A stretch of 64,000 bases of DNA. It comes from Bacteroidota bacterium. GTDB taxonomy: Bacteria > Bacteroidota > Bacteroidia > Bacteroidales > CAIXZF01. The DNA lies in NCBI GenBank assembly GCA_022709385.1, contig JAKLIX010000010.1, positions 25,529 through 89,528 of the forward strand, written 5' to 3'. Positions 1 to 8,459 of the stretch are shown piece by piece; the stretch's first letter is position 1; each line of letters starts with the position of its first letter. A program made the position numbers and the translations under genes. The notes under the pieces are model-generated. The model did not search any database and was not told where the DNA came from. It saw nothing but the letters and a program-made list of their open reading frames with translations.

Positions 1-1995
1 TCCCGTTATGCCGTGGATAAACATGACCGCAAGATCATCGCTGCCATCAACCATCCCGGAAAAATGGCCCATATCTGCAGCATTGACCTGGAGAGCGGTG
101 CAGTCCGCAAGATCAGGGGTATCCCTGCCCCCAACCTTTATATGGTGTGTAACCTGGCTTATGATGAGACCACAAAAACCGTGTTTTATTCGGATAAGAA
201 CCAAAGTTTCAGGGGGCTGAGGGCCATCGACCTGAAAACCGGCCGCGACCGTCGCCTGATTAAATTCACCCGGGCAGGCGACTTCGCCTTCAACCGCACA
301 GATCGCTGCCTGTATGCCACCCAAAGCAATGCCGGCAGGGTTTCCCTGATCCGGATTTACCCTCCCTATAAAGCCTGGACCCAGTTGTATCTGCTTCCCT
401 TCGGCTACAGCCTGTTTAACCTCGATGTCTCACCCGACGGAAAATACCTCTCGGCTACCCTGGCCGATGTCAACGGGAATCAGCATCTTTTGCTGTACCG
501 CATGGATGCCCTCAACCTTGGTAAGGCCGAAGCAGATACGGTGTATACCTTCGAGGATAACTCAGCGGCCAATTTCGTGTTTTCCGCCGACGGGAAATCC
601 ATGATAGGAACTTCTTATTACACGGGAGTTTCAAATATTTTCCGCATCGACCTGGAGAAACGCGATGCCGTTTTGCTGACAAACGGCCTCAGCGGGTATT
701 TCAGGCCTGTCGAGTGGAATGAAGACAGCCTGATCGCCCTGCAGTATGGGACCAGCGGCATGACACCGGGATTTATCAGGGTCAAACCCATCGAAGACGC
801 CAATGCCATCACCTACCTGGGCCAGAAGGTCTTTAAGCGGAACCCCGAAGTGGAACAATGGATGCTGCCGCCGCCTTCGCGCGTCAACATTGATTCCCTG
901 ATCCGCTATCATGGAAAATACGCATCCCTTCGAAATGTCCGTTTCGCTTCCGCCATCCCCATCATCGAAGGGTATAAAGACCATGTGGCATACGGGTACA
1001 GGATACGGCTGCAGGATCATATCTATTTTCAGCAACTGAAATGGAATATCAGCTGGTCGCCGGCCCTGAACAATGACACCCTCGATAAACGTCAGAAGCT
1101 TCATAGCAGCCTGGATTATACCTGGAGAAATTTTAATCTGACAGCCGCTTACAACCAGGCCGACTTTTACGACCTGTTCGGCCCCACCCGACTCAGCAGG
1201 GCCGGTTATTCGCTCACCGCTGCCTATAGCCGGGACGTCTTTCACCTGACCCCGCTGAAGTACGGTTATACTGTTTCTGCTGCCACATACGGAGACCTTG
1301 AACGTTTGCCGGAGTTCCAGAATGTCAGCGCCACGGAAGACAAGATGCACAGCATGATGCTCTCATTAAGAATGAGTTATCTCAGAAAATCCCTGGGAGC
1401 CACCGAAGATGAACAAGGATATGACTGGAGGATATACGGCCAGGGTGTTATGGTTGGCGGGCAGTTTTTTCCGAAACTCTTCTCCCGTTTCGATATCGGT
1501 TTCCTGATGCCCTGGAGAAATGCCACCCTCTGGTTTAAAACTGCGGCCGGAATCGGTTTTGCCGAACGCAGCAATCCTTTCGGTAACTTTTATTTCGGCA
1601 GCTTCGGCTATAATTATCTGGATACCAAGTCGGGAAGCCGCCAGACCAACCGCGACCTCTGGAGCTTTCCCGGGCTTCAGATTGATGAAGCGGGCGGTAA
1701 GAATTTTGCCAGACTGAAAACCATGTTCACCATGCCGCCGCTGCGTTTCCGGAAACTGGGCTTCCTTTGGCTTTATGTCACCTGGGCACGACTGAATGTT
1801 TTTGGCTCTGCGCTCGGTACAAACCTGGATAGCAGGGATTTGATGAAATCTGCCTACAATGCCGGTACCCAGCTCGATGTGGAACTCGTGTTGTTTTCTC
1901 TTATGAAATCAACCCTCTCCTTCGGATGGGCAGCCGCTTTCAGGGAGAACAGAATTCCCGGAAATGAATGGATGGTTACATTAAGATTGTTGTAA
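1..1995 (+). CDS. TolB-like beta-propeller / outer-membrane beta-barrel protein (5' truncated)
   Basis: The frame is open to the first base of the window, so the true start lies upstream; at least 664 residues are present. The first ~270 residues contain propeller-like blades with repeated SPDGKYLSATLAD- and SADGKSMIGTS-type motifs, as in TolB/PD40 proteins. Residues ~320-660 alternate short amphipathic strands rich in Tyr, Phe and Trp (for example LYVTWARLNVFGSALGTN) and end in MVTLRLL, which suggests an outer-membrane barrel. Bacteroidota carry large proteins of this layout, some with a peptidase MA-like N-terminus that would lie outside the window; that part is inference. Its TAA overlaps the ATG of the PrsW-like gene, so the two are probably co-translated. 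The precise function is unknown. Confidence 0.6.
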   Translation, partial: SRYAVDKHDRKIIAAINHPGKMAHICSIDLESGAVRKIRGIPAPNLYMVCNLAYDETTKTVFYSDKNQSFRGLRAIDLKTGRDRRLIKFTRAGDFAFNRTDRCLYATQSNAGRVSLIRIYPPYKAWTQLYLLPFGYSLFNLDVSPDGKYLSATLADVNGNQHLLLYRMDALNLGKAEADTVYTFEDNSAANFVFSADGKSMIGTSYYTGVSNIFRIDLEKRDAVLLTNGLSGYFRPVEWNEDSLIALQYGTSGMTPGFIRVKPIEDANAITYLGQKVFKRNPEVEQWMLPPPSRVNIDSLIRYHGKYASLRNVRFASAIPIIEGYKDHVAYGYRIRLQDHIYFQQLKWNISWSPALNNDTLDKRQKLHSSLDYTWRNFNLTAAYNQADFYDLFGPTRLSRAGYSLTAAYSRDVFHLTPLKYGYTVSAATYGDLERLPEFQNVSATEDKMHSMMLSLRMSYLRKSLGATEDEQGYDWRIYGQGVMVGGQFFPKLFSRFDIGFLMPWRNATLWFKTAAGIGFAERSNPFGNFYFGSFGYNYLDTKSGSRQTNRDLWSFPGLQIDEAGGKNFARLKTMFTMPPLRFRKLGFLWLYVTWARLNVFGSALGTNLDSRDLMKSAYNAGTQLDVELVLFSLMKSTLSFGWAAAFRENRIPGNEWMVTLRLL

Positions 1996-2993
1996 TGCAT
2001 TTTATTTTTCTCATAAGCCTCCTGCCTGTCGCTGCCTTTGTCGTGTTTCTGGTATTCGCCGACAGCTTTAAACTGATCTCAGCCAAAACCCTGCTGATCT
2101 GTGTGGCCTGGGGTATCCTCGCGGCATACCTTGCCGAGAGGCTAAATTTGGCCATCAGCGGTCATCTCAACCTGACTTTCTCTGACTATGCCCGTTATGT
2201 GGCTCCCTTGGTGGAAGAACCCCTGAAACTGATGATGCTGTTGCTGCTCATCAGGTACGGACGTATCGGTTTTCTTATTGATGCCGCCATTTACGGCTTT
2301 ACAGTCGGTGCCGTTTTTGCCGTGTACGAAAACATCACCTATTATAACGATCCCGGCACTGACAATCCTATGGTTCTGATCATCAGGGGATTCGGGACAT
2401 CGTTGATGCACGGGGGCTGCACCACCCTGGGCGCCATGCTGCTGATCAGAACGCAGGATACCATACGTATCCGGATGTTACCGCTGATTCAGGCGCTGCT
2501 GATAGCCTTGTTTATCCATTCGCTTTATAATCATTTCATAATCAGTCCGGTAGGCTCTACCATCCTGATCGTGCTCATCCTGCCGCCAGCCCTGATGATC
2601 GTGTTCAACAGGCATGAAAGACGGATACGTCAATGGATGGAAATGGAGCTTTTCAGTGAGGTTCAGTTGTTGAAAATGATCAGGGAAGGGAATATCGGTC
2701 AAAGCCGGCCCGGACAGTTCATTGCAAAACTGAAGGGCAGCTTCAGTGCCGAGACTATTGTGGATATGCTGTGTTACATTGAACTGTACACGGCGCTATC
2801 TGTCAAGGCGAAAAGCAGGTTGTTGCTTGCCGAGGCCGGCCTGCCCTATCAGAAGGATCCCGAAACAGGCAGCAGCCTGGTTGAATTGAAAGCCCTGGGA
2901 AAGCGAATCGGGAGGACCGGACTGATGGCTTTGTCTCCTGTGCTCAGGCTGAATCAGCGTGACATCTGGAAACTTACCCTTTTAGAAAACTGA
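1995..2993 (+). CDS. PrsW-family intramembrane glutamic protease homologue
   Basis: Multi-pass membrane protein of 332 residues. It carries the signature pieces of the PrsW family: VEEPLK (the EExxK motif), FAVYEN, a histidine-containing membrane helix LMHGGC and a late IHSLYNH. In Bacillus subtilis PrsW cleaves an anti-sigma factor; the substrate here is unknown. About eight hydrophobic segments occupy the first ~210 residues, followed by a ~120-residue soluble, probably cytoplasmic, helical tail. I chose the ATG at 1995 because it overlaps the preceding stop codon as TAATG; an in-frame ATG at 1968 would lie inside the upstream gene. guaD starts six bases after the stop, so the three genes probably form one transcript. 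Confidence 0.8.
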   Translation: MHFIFLISLLPVAAFVVFLVFADSFKLISAKTLLICVAWGILAAYLAERLNLAISGHLNLTFSDYARYVAPLVEEPLKLMMLLLLIRYGRIGFLIDAAIYGFTVGAVFAVYENITYYNDPGTDNPMVLIIRGFGTSLMHGGCTTLGAMLLIRTQDTIRIRMLPLIQALLIALFIHSLYNHFIISPVGSTILIVLILPPALMIVFNRHERRIRQWMEMELFSEVQLLKMIREGNIGQSRPGQFIAKLKGSFSAETIVDMLCYIELYTALSVKAKSRLLLAEAGLPYQKDPETGSSLVELKALGKRIGRTGLMALSPVLRLNQRDIWKLTLLEN

Positions 2994-2999
2994 TGCAGG

Positions 3000-3473
3000 A
3001 TGAAATTTGAAGAACGTTTTTTGCGGATGGCTATCCGGGATGCGGCAGGACAGGCCGGCAGGGGAGTGGGCGGACCTTTTGCGGCAGTGGTGGTAAAGGA
3101 TGGTGAGGTTATCGGGAGTGGCGTGAACAGGGTACTGGAGAAAAATGATCCTACTGCGCATGCAGAAATCGAAGCCATCCGCGATGCCTGTGGCCGGCTT
3201 GGGCATTATCAGCTTGAAGGTTGTTATTTGTATTCAAGTTGTGAACCCTGTCCCATGTGCCTCGGGGCCATCTACTGGGCACGGCCTGAAGCCGTGTTCT
3301 ATGCAGCCGGAAGGGAAGATGCGGCTTCCGCCGGATTCGACGATTCCTTCATTTACAGACAGATTTCCATGCCCGGAACACTTCGTGCCATACCGGCATA
3401 CCGGCACCTGGCCGAGGAGGGTAAAGAGCCTTTCATCCGTTGGCTGGAGACACCAGGATCCTGCCTCTACTGA
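3000..3473 (+). CDS. guaD: Guanine deaminase
   Basis: 157 residues, a cytidine-deaminase-fold enzyme converting guanine to xanthine in purine salvage. The zinc site is complete: His54 and Glu56 in TAHAEIEAI, and Cys84/Cys87 in CEPCPMCLGAIYWARP. The C-terminal AGFDDSFIYRQI segment is the stretch that separates Bacillus-type GuaD from tRNA adenosine deaminase TadA, and length also matches GuaD (~156 aa). It starts six bases after the PrsW-like gene. The 3' end overlaps the convergent radical SAM gene by seven bases. A more general nucleoside deaminase role is possible but the motif match to GuaD is close. Confidence 0.88.
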   Translation: MKFEERFLRMAIRDAAGQAGRGVGGPFAAVVVKDGEVIGSGVNRVLEKNDPTAHAEIEAIRDACGRLGHYQLEGCYLYSSCEPCPMCLGAIYWARPEAVFYAAGREDAASAGFDDSFIYRQISMPGTLRAIPAYRHLAEEGKEPFIRWLETPGSCLY

Positions 3474-4441
3474 TCTGCCTGAAAAGGTTTATCCCTTTTA
3501 AAATCAGGGAGATAATTTTCCGGACTGTCCAAGCCCTGTATCCAGCCCCTGCTGAATCCCAGTCTTTCCATTTCCTTTACTACCATATTATACTCCCCGG
3601 CCATCACTTTTCTTGAAAGCGGACTCAGTTTGCGGACTTTTTCAACGGGATGATATTGCGACATCAGCGAAAGATGCACATTTACACTGAGTTCCTCTGC
3701 GATGAAACGCAGCACTGCCAGTGAATTTTCAATGTGCCCGGGTAATACCAGGTGCCTGATAATCAGACCGGATATGGCTTGTCCGTGCGCATCGAGGATA
3801 AGGGAATTCCCTTTCTGCCGGTACATTTCCCTGAGGCTTTCCCTTGCCCTTTCCGGATAATCAGGTGCTGCGGAATAACGGGCCGACAATTCCCCGTCCA
3901 TATATTTCATGTCCGGCAGGTAAACACCAATCATCCCTTCCAGTTCCCTGATCATCTGATCATTATCATATCCCCCTGTATTATATACAAGGGGAAGGCC
4001 GATCCCGCGCTCTTCCAGTGTTTTAATCAGTATCCTGAGCTGGGGGATGACATGCGAAGGCGATACAAACCCGATGGCATGACAGCCTGTGGTAAGAACC
4101 GCTTCTATCCTGCCGGCAAGATCCCCTGCGTTTGTCTCCGGATAGCCGTTTGCAGCGCGATGATCGCTGATCTGGTGGTTCTGGCAGTAAATGCAACGCA
4201 GGTTGCAACGGGCGAAAAAAACATTGCATATACCATGGAGACCGCTGATAACCGGCTCCTCTCCCAGGTGTGCGACGACAGATGCGATTGGAAAACCCGC
4301 ACCGCTCCGGCACCAGCCCAGTGCTCCCTCAAGCCGGTTGACGCCGCACATCCGCGGACATGACATACAATTCGACAACATAGCATGTTCGTGCAGGTAT
4401 TGATCCGGCTCAGACGGAATTTTCTCAGGGGTGGACTGCAT
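3467..4441 (-). CDS. Radical SAM protein, PflA-like activating-enzyme family
   Basis: 324 residues. The [4Fe-4S]/SAM motif CNLRCIYC (Cys79, Cys83, Cys86) is intact. An extra N-terminal cysteine cluster (CMSCPRMC plus GWCR, Cys25/28/32/44) precedes it, as in the pyruvate-formate-lyase-activating-enzyme-like proteins of bacteria and archaea. Conserved downstream pieces are YNTGGYD, YLPDMKY and LVLPGH. The physiological substrate is unknown. I start at the ATG at 4441: an alternative in-frame TTG at 4471 lies inside a TAATTTTG promoter box, so it is probably not translated. It converges on guaD with a seven-base overlap. Confidence 0.8.
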   Translation of the reverse strand: MQSTPEKIPSEPDQYLHEHAMLSNCMSCPRMCGVNRLEGALGWCRSGAGFPIASVVAHLGEEPVISGLHGICNVFFARCNLRCIYCQNHQISDHRAANGYPETNAGDLAGRIEAVLTTGCHAIGFVSPSHVIPQLRILIKTLEERGIGLPLVYNTGGYDNDQMIRELEGMIGVYLPDMKYMDGELSARYSAAPDYPERARESLREMYRQKGNSLILDAHGQAISGLIIRHLVLPGHIENSLAVLRFIAEELSVNVHLSLMSQYHPVEKVRKLSPLSRKVMAGEYNMVVKEMERLGFSRGWIQGLDSPENYLPDFKRDKPFQADQ

Positions 4442-4468
4442 TTTCCGGAAATAAGGATTTTTTAACAA

Positions 4469-4476
4469 CAAAATTA
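4469..4476 (-). promoter_or_regulatory. Bacteroidota -7 promoter box of the radical SAM gene
   Basis: TAATTTTG on the minus strand fits the TAnnTTTG consensus, 27 bases ahead of the ATG at 4441. No clear -33 TTG was found. Confidence 0.4.
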
Positions 4477-4648
4477 ATAGAGTGTTGTTACTTTTGGGGG
4501 TTGAAATGCAGGATTTAACAGAATTACCAAATATCGCAGGTTGATAACTCGTAAAAAAAATTTTGCATTTTGTCGGAAATTGATATATTTTTGAAGCGGA
4601 TACCTTAAGATAGTATAAGTCTAACTTTTTTAAAATAAAACCCCTACC

Positions 4649-5743
4649 ATGAAAAGAGTTTTATTCACGCTTTTTATTACCTGTTTGTTACTGGGTAAAT
4701 CATTCGGGCAGGCCGTACCCAATTTCTCATTCAATGTAGCCTGCAAAGGTGATACCACTACCCTCGTGAGTACTTCCTCGGCAACTTTGCCGGACTACAT
4801 CACCTCCATCTCATGGGATTTGAACGGTGATTTCACCTTCGGCGACGCATTCGGTGAATCGGTGAAGGTGCACTGGCCCGTTCCCGGTAATTATGATGTA
4901 GGCCTCAGGGTTTATACCAATCTGGGCCTGATGGAATCCGTTTACAAACAGGTTCCCGTCAGTGACGTGTCTGCCGGCTTCTCTTCGCAGAATTACTGCC
5001 TGGGGGATATCACACAGTTCTTTAATGAAAGTACTACTTTCAACTGTATGATTGACAAGTATGAATGGTCGTTTGGTACCACCTACCTGAGCAATCTTGA
5101 GAATCCGGTTTACGAATATCCTGCTGTCGGCAGCTATAACGTCAGCCTTACGGTTACCACCAACAACGGTTGTACGGATACCAGGTCGGATATCGTGATC
5201 ATCAGGGATGTACCGGATATCTCACTCAGTTATTCCATGGAACCTACCTCCATCAGCAACGAAGTCCCAACCTTCATTTTTTATGAAGGTCAGACCCTCA
5301 CGGCCACTGTCTATATTACAAACGCCTTTTCCGATATTATCTGGTCCAACAATGCCCACACTGCGTCTATTACAGTGACGGAAGAGGGTTATTATACCGT
5401 GGAAGTCGTCAATGAATTCGGTTGCAGCAATTCACTGGGTTTCAATGTGAAAGTGAAACCCGACAATACCATCATCCCGCTTCCCCTGATCACGCCCAAC
5501 GACGATGGAATCAATGATGCTTTCATCGTGAAGCAGAACAGGGCCCCCGGTGACCAGTTCGAGCTGATCGTTTACAACCGTTACGGTGATGAGGTTTACT
5601 CCAGCAGTAATTATCAGAACGACTGGAAAGGAACTTACGAAGGCAAGCGGCTGCCTGACGGTTCATACTACTACCATGTCACCAACAAGCGTGACAGCAG
5701 GGTGTACAAAGGTGCCTTGAGCATCCTTACCAATGAAGATTAA
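4649..5743 (+). CDS. PKD-domain secreted protein with type B T9SS sorting domain
   Basis: 364 residues. The N-terminal signal peptide MKRVLFTLFITCLLLGKSFG is followed by two PKD-like domains (about residues 25-105 and 110-190; the second has YEWSFG and YNVSLTVTTNNGC) and an Ig-like stretch. The last ~90 residues are a CHU_C/type B sorting domain: LITPNDDGINDAF, VYNRYGDEVY, DWKGTYEGKRLPDGSYYYHV and a final YKGALSIL. Proteins with this tail are exported across the outer membrane by T9SS, typically helped by a PorP/SprF-family protein, and one is encoded 43 bases downstream. Function after export (adhesin or surface structure) is inferred. The preceding ~200 bases are AT-rich. Confidence 0.85.
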   Translation: MKRVLFTLFITCLLLGKSFGQAVPNFSFNVACKGDTTTLVSTSSATLPDYITSISWDLNGDFTFGDAFGESVKVHWPVPGNYDVGLRVYTNLGLMESVYKQVPVSDVSAGFSSQNYCLGDITQFFNESTTFNCMIDKYEWSFGTTYLSNLENPVYEYPAVGSYNVSLTVTTNNGCTDTRSDIVIIRDVPDISLSYSMEPTSISNEVPTFIFYEGQTLTATVYITNAFSDIIWSNNAHTASITVTEEGYYTVEVVNEFGCSNSLGFNVKVKPDNTIIPLPLITPNDDGINDAFIVKQNRAPGDQFELIVYNRYGDEVYSSSNYQNDWKGTYEGKRLPDGSYYYHVTNKRDSRVYKGALSILTNED

Positions 5744-5786
5744 TGACTCAGGTAATAATCAATAATCACAAAGAAAACAAGCATCT

Positions 5787-7268
5787 ATGAAAAAGATCAC
5801 TACGATAATTATCCTGGCAATATTTGGTCTGACCAGCTTCCTGCAAGCACAACAGTATCCATACCTCTATCAGTATATACTGAACAAATATTCACTGTCT
5901 CCGGCCTATGCCGGGCTTTATGGCATACCCGAAGGGTATCTCGGCTACAGGCAGAGCCGTATCAACGTGAACTACACACCCAAGACCCTCGGGCTTAACC
6001 TCAATGCACCGCTCACACCCAAGGTCGGGCTCGGCTTGAATGTGATGAATGACCAGGCCGATATTTTCAATAACCTTTGGGCGATCGCCTCTTATACCTA
6101 TCACCTCCAGCTGGCCGAAAACCATTTTCTGGATTTCTCCCTTACCGGCGGCCTCAACCAGAAGAGCATCGACCTGAGCAATATCATCGACAATCCCGCC
6201 TATGCCAATGATCCGGTGATCAACAACCGCAGGGAGATCAATGAAAGCTCCCTGGAAATAGGCGGTGCCCTGATGTACCGCTTCAAAAAACTGAATGTGG
6301 GCGCCTTTGCTCCTTCACTCTATGAGAACAATTCCACCATCTATGCCTTTAAGAAGCATTTCATCGGTCACGCTTCCTACGATATCGGCATCAACGACAA
6401 CTGGTCCATCGAACCGGTAGGTGTTATCAGGTATACGATGGATGCACCCCTGAATTTCGATGTTACCGCCATCGGGAAATACAAGAACAAATACCTGGCC
6501 GCCCTTACCTATAAAAGAAATACCATCCTGGCTGCCAGCATAGGCGGAGAAATCACCAGCAGCCTGGTATTCATGTATACTTATGACATGAACATGCCCA
6601 GGGATAAATATGTCGGCGTGCTCGGCGATAACTGGGGTGGCCATGAACTCACGGTAGGCTACCGCTTCGGAACCCGTAAAGCCAGTCCGACCGGCGAAGT
6701 ACCGGAAGATGACCTTGCCAAGGCATTGAAAACCAAGGCCAGGGTTACCCAGGTGGACAGCCTGACCGATCTTGCCAAGCAAATGACCGATGACCTGAAG
6801 AAACTCTCCGACAGCCTTGCCGCGCTCAGAGACAGGAAGATAGAGTTTCCGGGCGACGACCTGAAAGCCCTTGAGGACGAGATCAAGAAACTCAATGCCA
6901 AGATATTGACCATGACCGGCACCGGTGACAAGATTGCGCAGATTGCCAAAACGGTCTATTTTGTGACGGCCAGCGCCGAGATTACCGAGTACTCCAAGAA
7001 GAAGCTCGACGACCTGGTGCTGATTCTGAAGGAATATCCCACACTCAGCGTGAAAATCGAAGGTCATACCGACAGCCGGGGCACTGAAAGTTACAATCAG
7101 GATCTTTCAGACCGGAGGGCTGCCAGTGTCAAATCATATCTGATGGAAAATGGTATCGCCGTGTCACGGATATCCTCTGTCGGATATGGAGAACTCAGAC
7201 CCATCGACAGCAACGATACTCCCGAAGGAAGGCTGCACAACCGACGCGTCGAAATCAGGGGTGAATAG
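5787..7268 (+). CDS. PorP/SprF-family T9SS outer-membrane protein fused to an OmpA-like domain
   Basis: 493 residues in three parts. After a signal peptide ending LQAQQ, residues ~25-300 form a PorP/SprF barrel (YQYILNKYSLSPAYAGL, YRQSRINV, and the C-terminal HELTVGYRF). Residues ~305-385 are a charged heptad-rich helix. Residues ~390-493 are an OmpA C-terminal peptidoglycan-binding domain (IEGHTDSRGTESYN, DLSDRRA, GYGELRP, NRRVEI). PorP/SprF proteins assist T9SS export and surface retention, especially of type B substrates such as SprB. The gene directly follows a type B substrate gene, so the two probably work as a pair. Most PorP/SprF proteins lack the OmpA part; the fusion would tie the barrel to the cell wall. 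Confidence 0.88.
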   Translation: MKKITTIIILAIFGLTSFLQAQQYPYLYQYILNKYSLSPAYAGLYGIPEGYLGYRQSRINVNYTPKTLGLNLNAPLTPKVGLGLNVMNDQADIFNNLWAIASYTYHLQLAENHFLDFSLTGGLNQKSIDLSNIIDNPAYANDPVINNRREINESSLEIGGALMYRFKKLNVGAFAPSLYENNSTIYAFKKHFIGHASYDIGINDNWSIEPVGVIRYTMDAPLNFDVTAIGKYKNKYLAALTYKRNTILAASIGGEITSSLVFMYTYDMNMPRDKYVGVLGDNWGGHELTVGYRFGTRKASPTGEVPEDDLAKALKTKARVTQVDSLTDLAKQMTDDLKKLSDSLAALRDRKIEFPGDDLKALEDEIKKLNAKILTMTGTGDKIAQIAKTVYFVTASAEITEYSKKKLDDLVLILKEYPTLSVKIEGHTDSRGTESYNQDLSDRRAASVKSYLMENGIAVSRISSVGYGELRPIDSNDTPEGRLHNRRVEIRGE

Positions 7269-7280
7269 GTAGAAACAGGA

Positions 7281-8075
7281 TTATTCCTTCTTGTTGAGTA
7301 AATCTGGCTGGCGGTTGTACCGCTTACCCAGATGAAGGCTCAGATATACATTGATGAAAAGGTTCACGGGATCATTGAATGCCATGATTTGAATGGCCTT
7401 AGGGTATCCATCCACCACCAGGCCGGTTTCCAGCGCTTTCACACGGTCATGATCCGGACCAAAATCAAAACTGAAGCCCAGCTTGCCATATAGCCCGGGA
7501 TAAACGGACAATTGATCGAAACCTTTACCAAAAGGAGCCCTGCCGTAAATGTTGTCGGCAAAATGAAGGTCGGGATCGTAGCGCTCCGTGGTCAGGGTGT
7601 AATCATCATAAGCCGGGGAATAATTAATGATATACAGATAGATGGGTTTGGCAAATCCGAGGCTGAGGCCGGCATGGTAAAAGTATCTTACTTCAACGCC
7701 TCCCCAGTAAGGTTTGCGGTTAAGCTGATGCTGATAACCCATCCCTGCGCGAAGCAGGAATACATAGTTAAGTTTCCCGTATACGTAACTCTTTGAATTG
7801 TCGGCATAGGGGTATACAAGCTTCACTTCCTTGCGGGCTTTCATATTCAGGATCTCCGCTTCAAAGATGCGCTTCTTGAATACGGTCGGACTGTAAGTGC
7901 TGATCACTCCGGTTCCGAACCCCAGGGAATGGGCCATTAATTTAAAAGCCAGTTCCTTCCTCAGGAAAAATGCATGGTCGAGACTGTCAGACGCAACTTC
8001 CTGAGCGGAAAGCTGGCTTCCCAGGATCAGCGCTGCCAGCATCAGAATGGTCTTATGCCGGATCATGCGGTACAC
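7281..8075 (-). CDS. Outer-membrane beta-barrel-like protein, unknown function
   Basis: 264 residues with a signal peptide (MLAALILGSQLSAQE). The rest has many aromatic, alternating strands (YVYGKLNYVFLLRAGMGYQ, YWGGVEVRYFYHAGLSLGF, LGFSFDFGP) and ends with a probable strand NLFINVYLSLHLGKRY, as expected for a small outer-membrane barrel. I do not recognise a named family. ATG at 8066 (residue 4) is an alternative start. It lies 18 bases downstream of a tiny lipoprotein gene and probably shares its promoter. The 3' end faces the PorP/SprF-OmpA gene with only 12 bases between, and no hairpin terminator is evident. Confidence 0.65.
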   Translation of the reverse strand: MYRMIRHKTILMLAALILGSQLSAQEVASDSLDHAFFLRKELAFKLMAHSLGFGTGVISTYSPTVFKKRIFEAEILNMKARKEVKLVYPYADNSKSYVYGKLNYVFLLRAGMGYQHQLNRKPYWGGVEVRYFYHAGLSLGFAKPIYLYIINYSPAYDDYTLTTERYDPDLHFADNIYGRAPFGKGFDQLSVYPGLYGKLGFSFDFGPDHDRVKALETGLVVDGYPKAIQIMAFNDPVNLFINVYLSLHLGKRYNRQPDLLNKKE

Positions 8076-8093
8076 GGCACTGGCTTTGCAGGT

Positions 8094-8249
8094 TTAATAG
8101 GTACGTTCAAGGATGAAACGCTTCGCTTCTCCTCCGTATGCGGGACAAGCCTGACGCTGTGGCTTGCAGGAGGCAAGAATGACTGAAGCAAGCATCAGGA
8201 TCAGGAACAGGACAGATATCCCGCTTTGTTTTATTTTTATTTGCCTCAT
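8094..8249 (-). CDS. Small lipoprotein (51 aa)
   Basis: A short frame read from ATG at 8249 to TAA at 8094. The protein begins MRQIKIKQ, has the hydrophobic core ISVLFLILMLASVI and the lipobox LASC (Cys28), then a 23-residue mature tail containing ACPAYGGEAKR. That is a textbook lipoprotein signal. It is followed after 18 bases by the outer-membrane protein gene on the same strand, and a TATCTTTG promoter box lies 65 bases upstream. Function unknown; pairing with the adjacent barrel protein is inferred from the operon arrangement. Confidence is limited by length. Confidence 0.62.
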   Translation of the reverse strand: MRQIKIKQSGISVLFLILMLASVILASCKPQRQACPAYGGEAKRFILERTY

Positions 8250-8314
8250 ATGTCTTTTTGTATTACAGGATTAAGTACAATGGTTGTAAAGGAGGGATCA
8301 CACCGGATAAAGTG

Positions 8315-8322
8315 CAAAGATA
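8315..8322 (-). promoter_or_regulatory. Bacteroidota -7 promoter box ahead of the small lipoprotein gene
   Basis: TATCTTTG on the minus strand fits TAnnTTTG, 65 bases ahead of the ATG at 8249. No TTG is seen at the expected -33 spacing. The remaining bases between 8250 and 8459 show no other feature. Confidence 0.4.
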
Positions 8323-8459
8323 CGCTGAATCCTGCACTAATAACCTGTTTATTTGAAGATTATTATACACAGGCTGTTGTCAGCAACCGAATGTCAATAT
8401 TTTTTCGGTACTTAGCATGATAAACCATGGCTTCATTGCCGTGATAATTGCCATCCGTC

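Noticed and set aside
4489..4496. TACTTTTG on the plus strand as the promoter of the type B protein gene
   Set aside because: It matches the -7 consensus, but lies about 150 bases ahead of the ATG with no -33 element; kept only as a weak possibility.
8226..8420. 64-codon plus-strand frame ahead of ung
   Set aside because: It overlaps the start of the well-supported minus-strand lipoprotein gene and its promoter and has no recognisable features.
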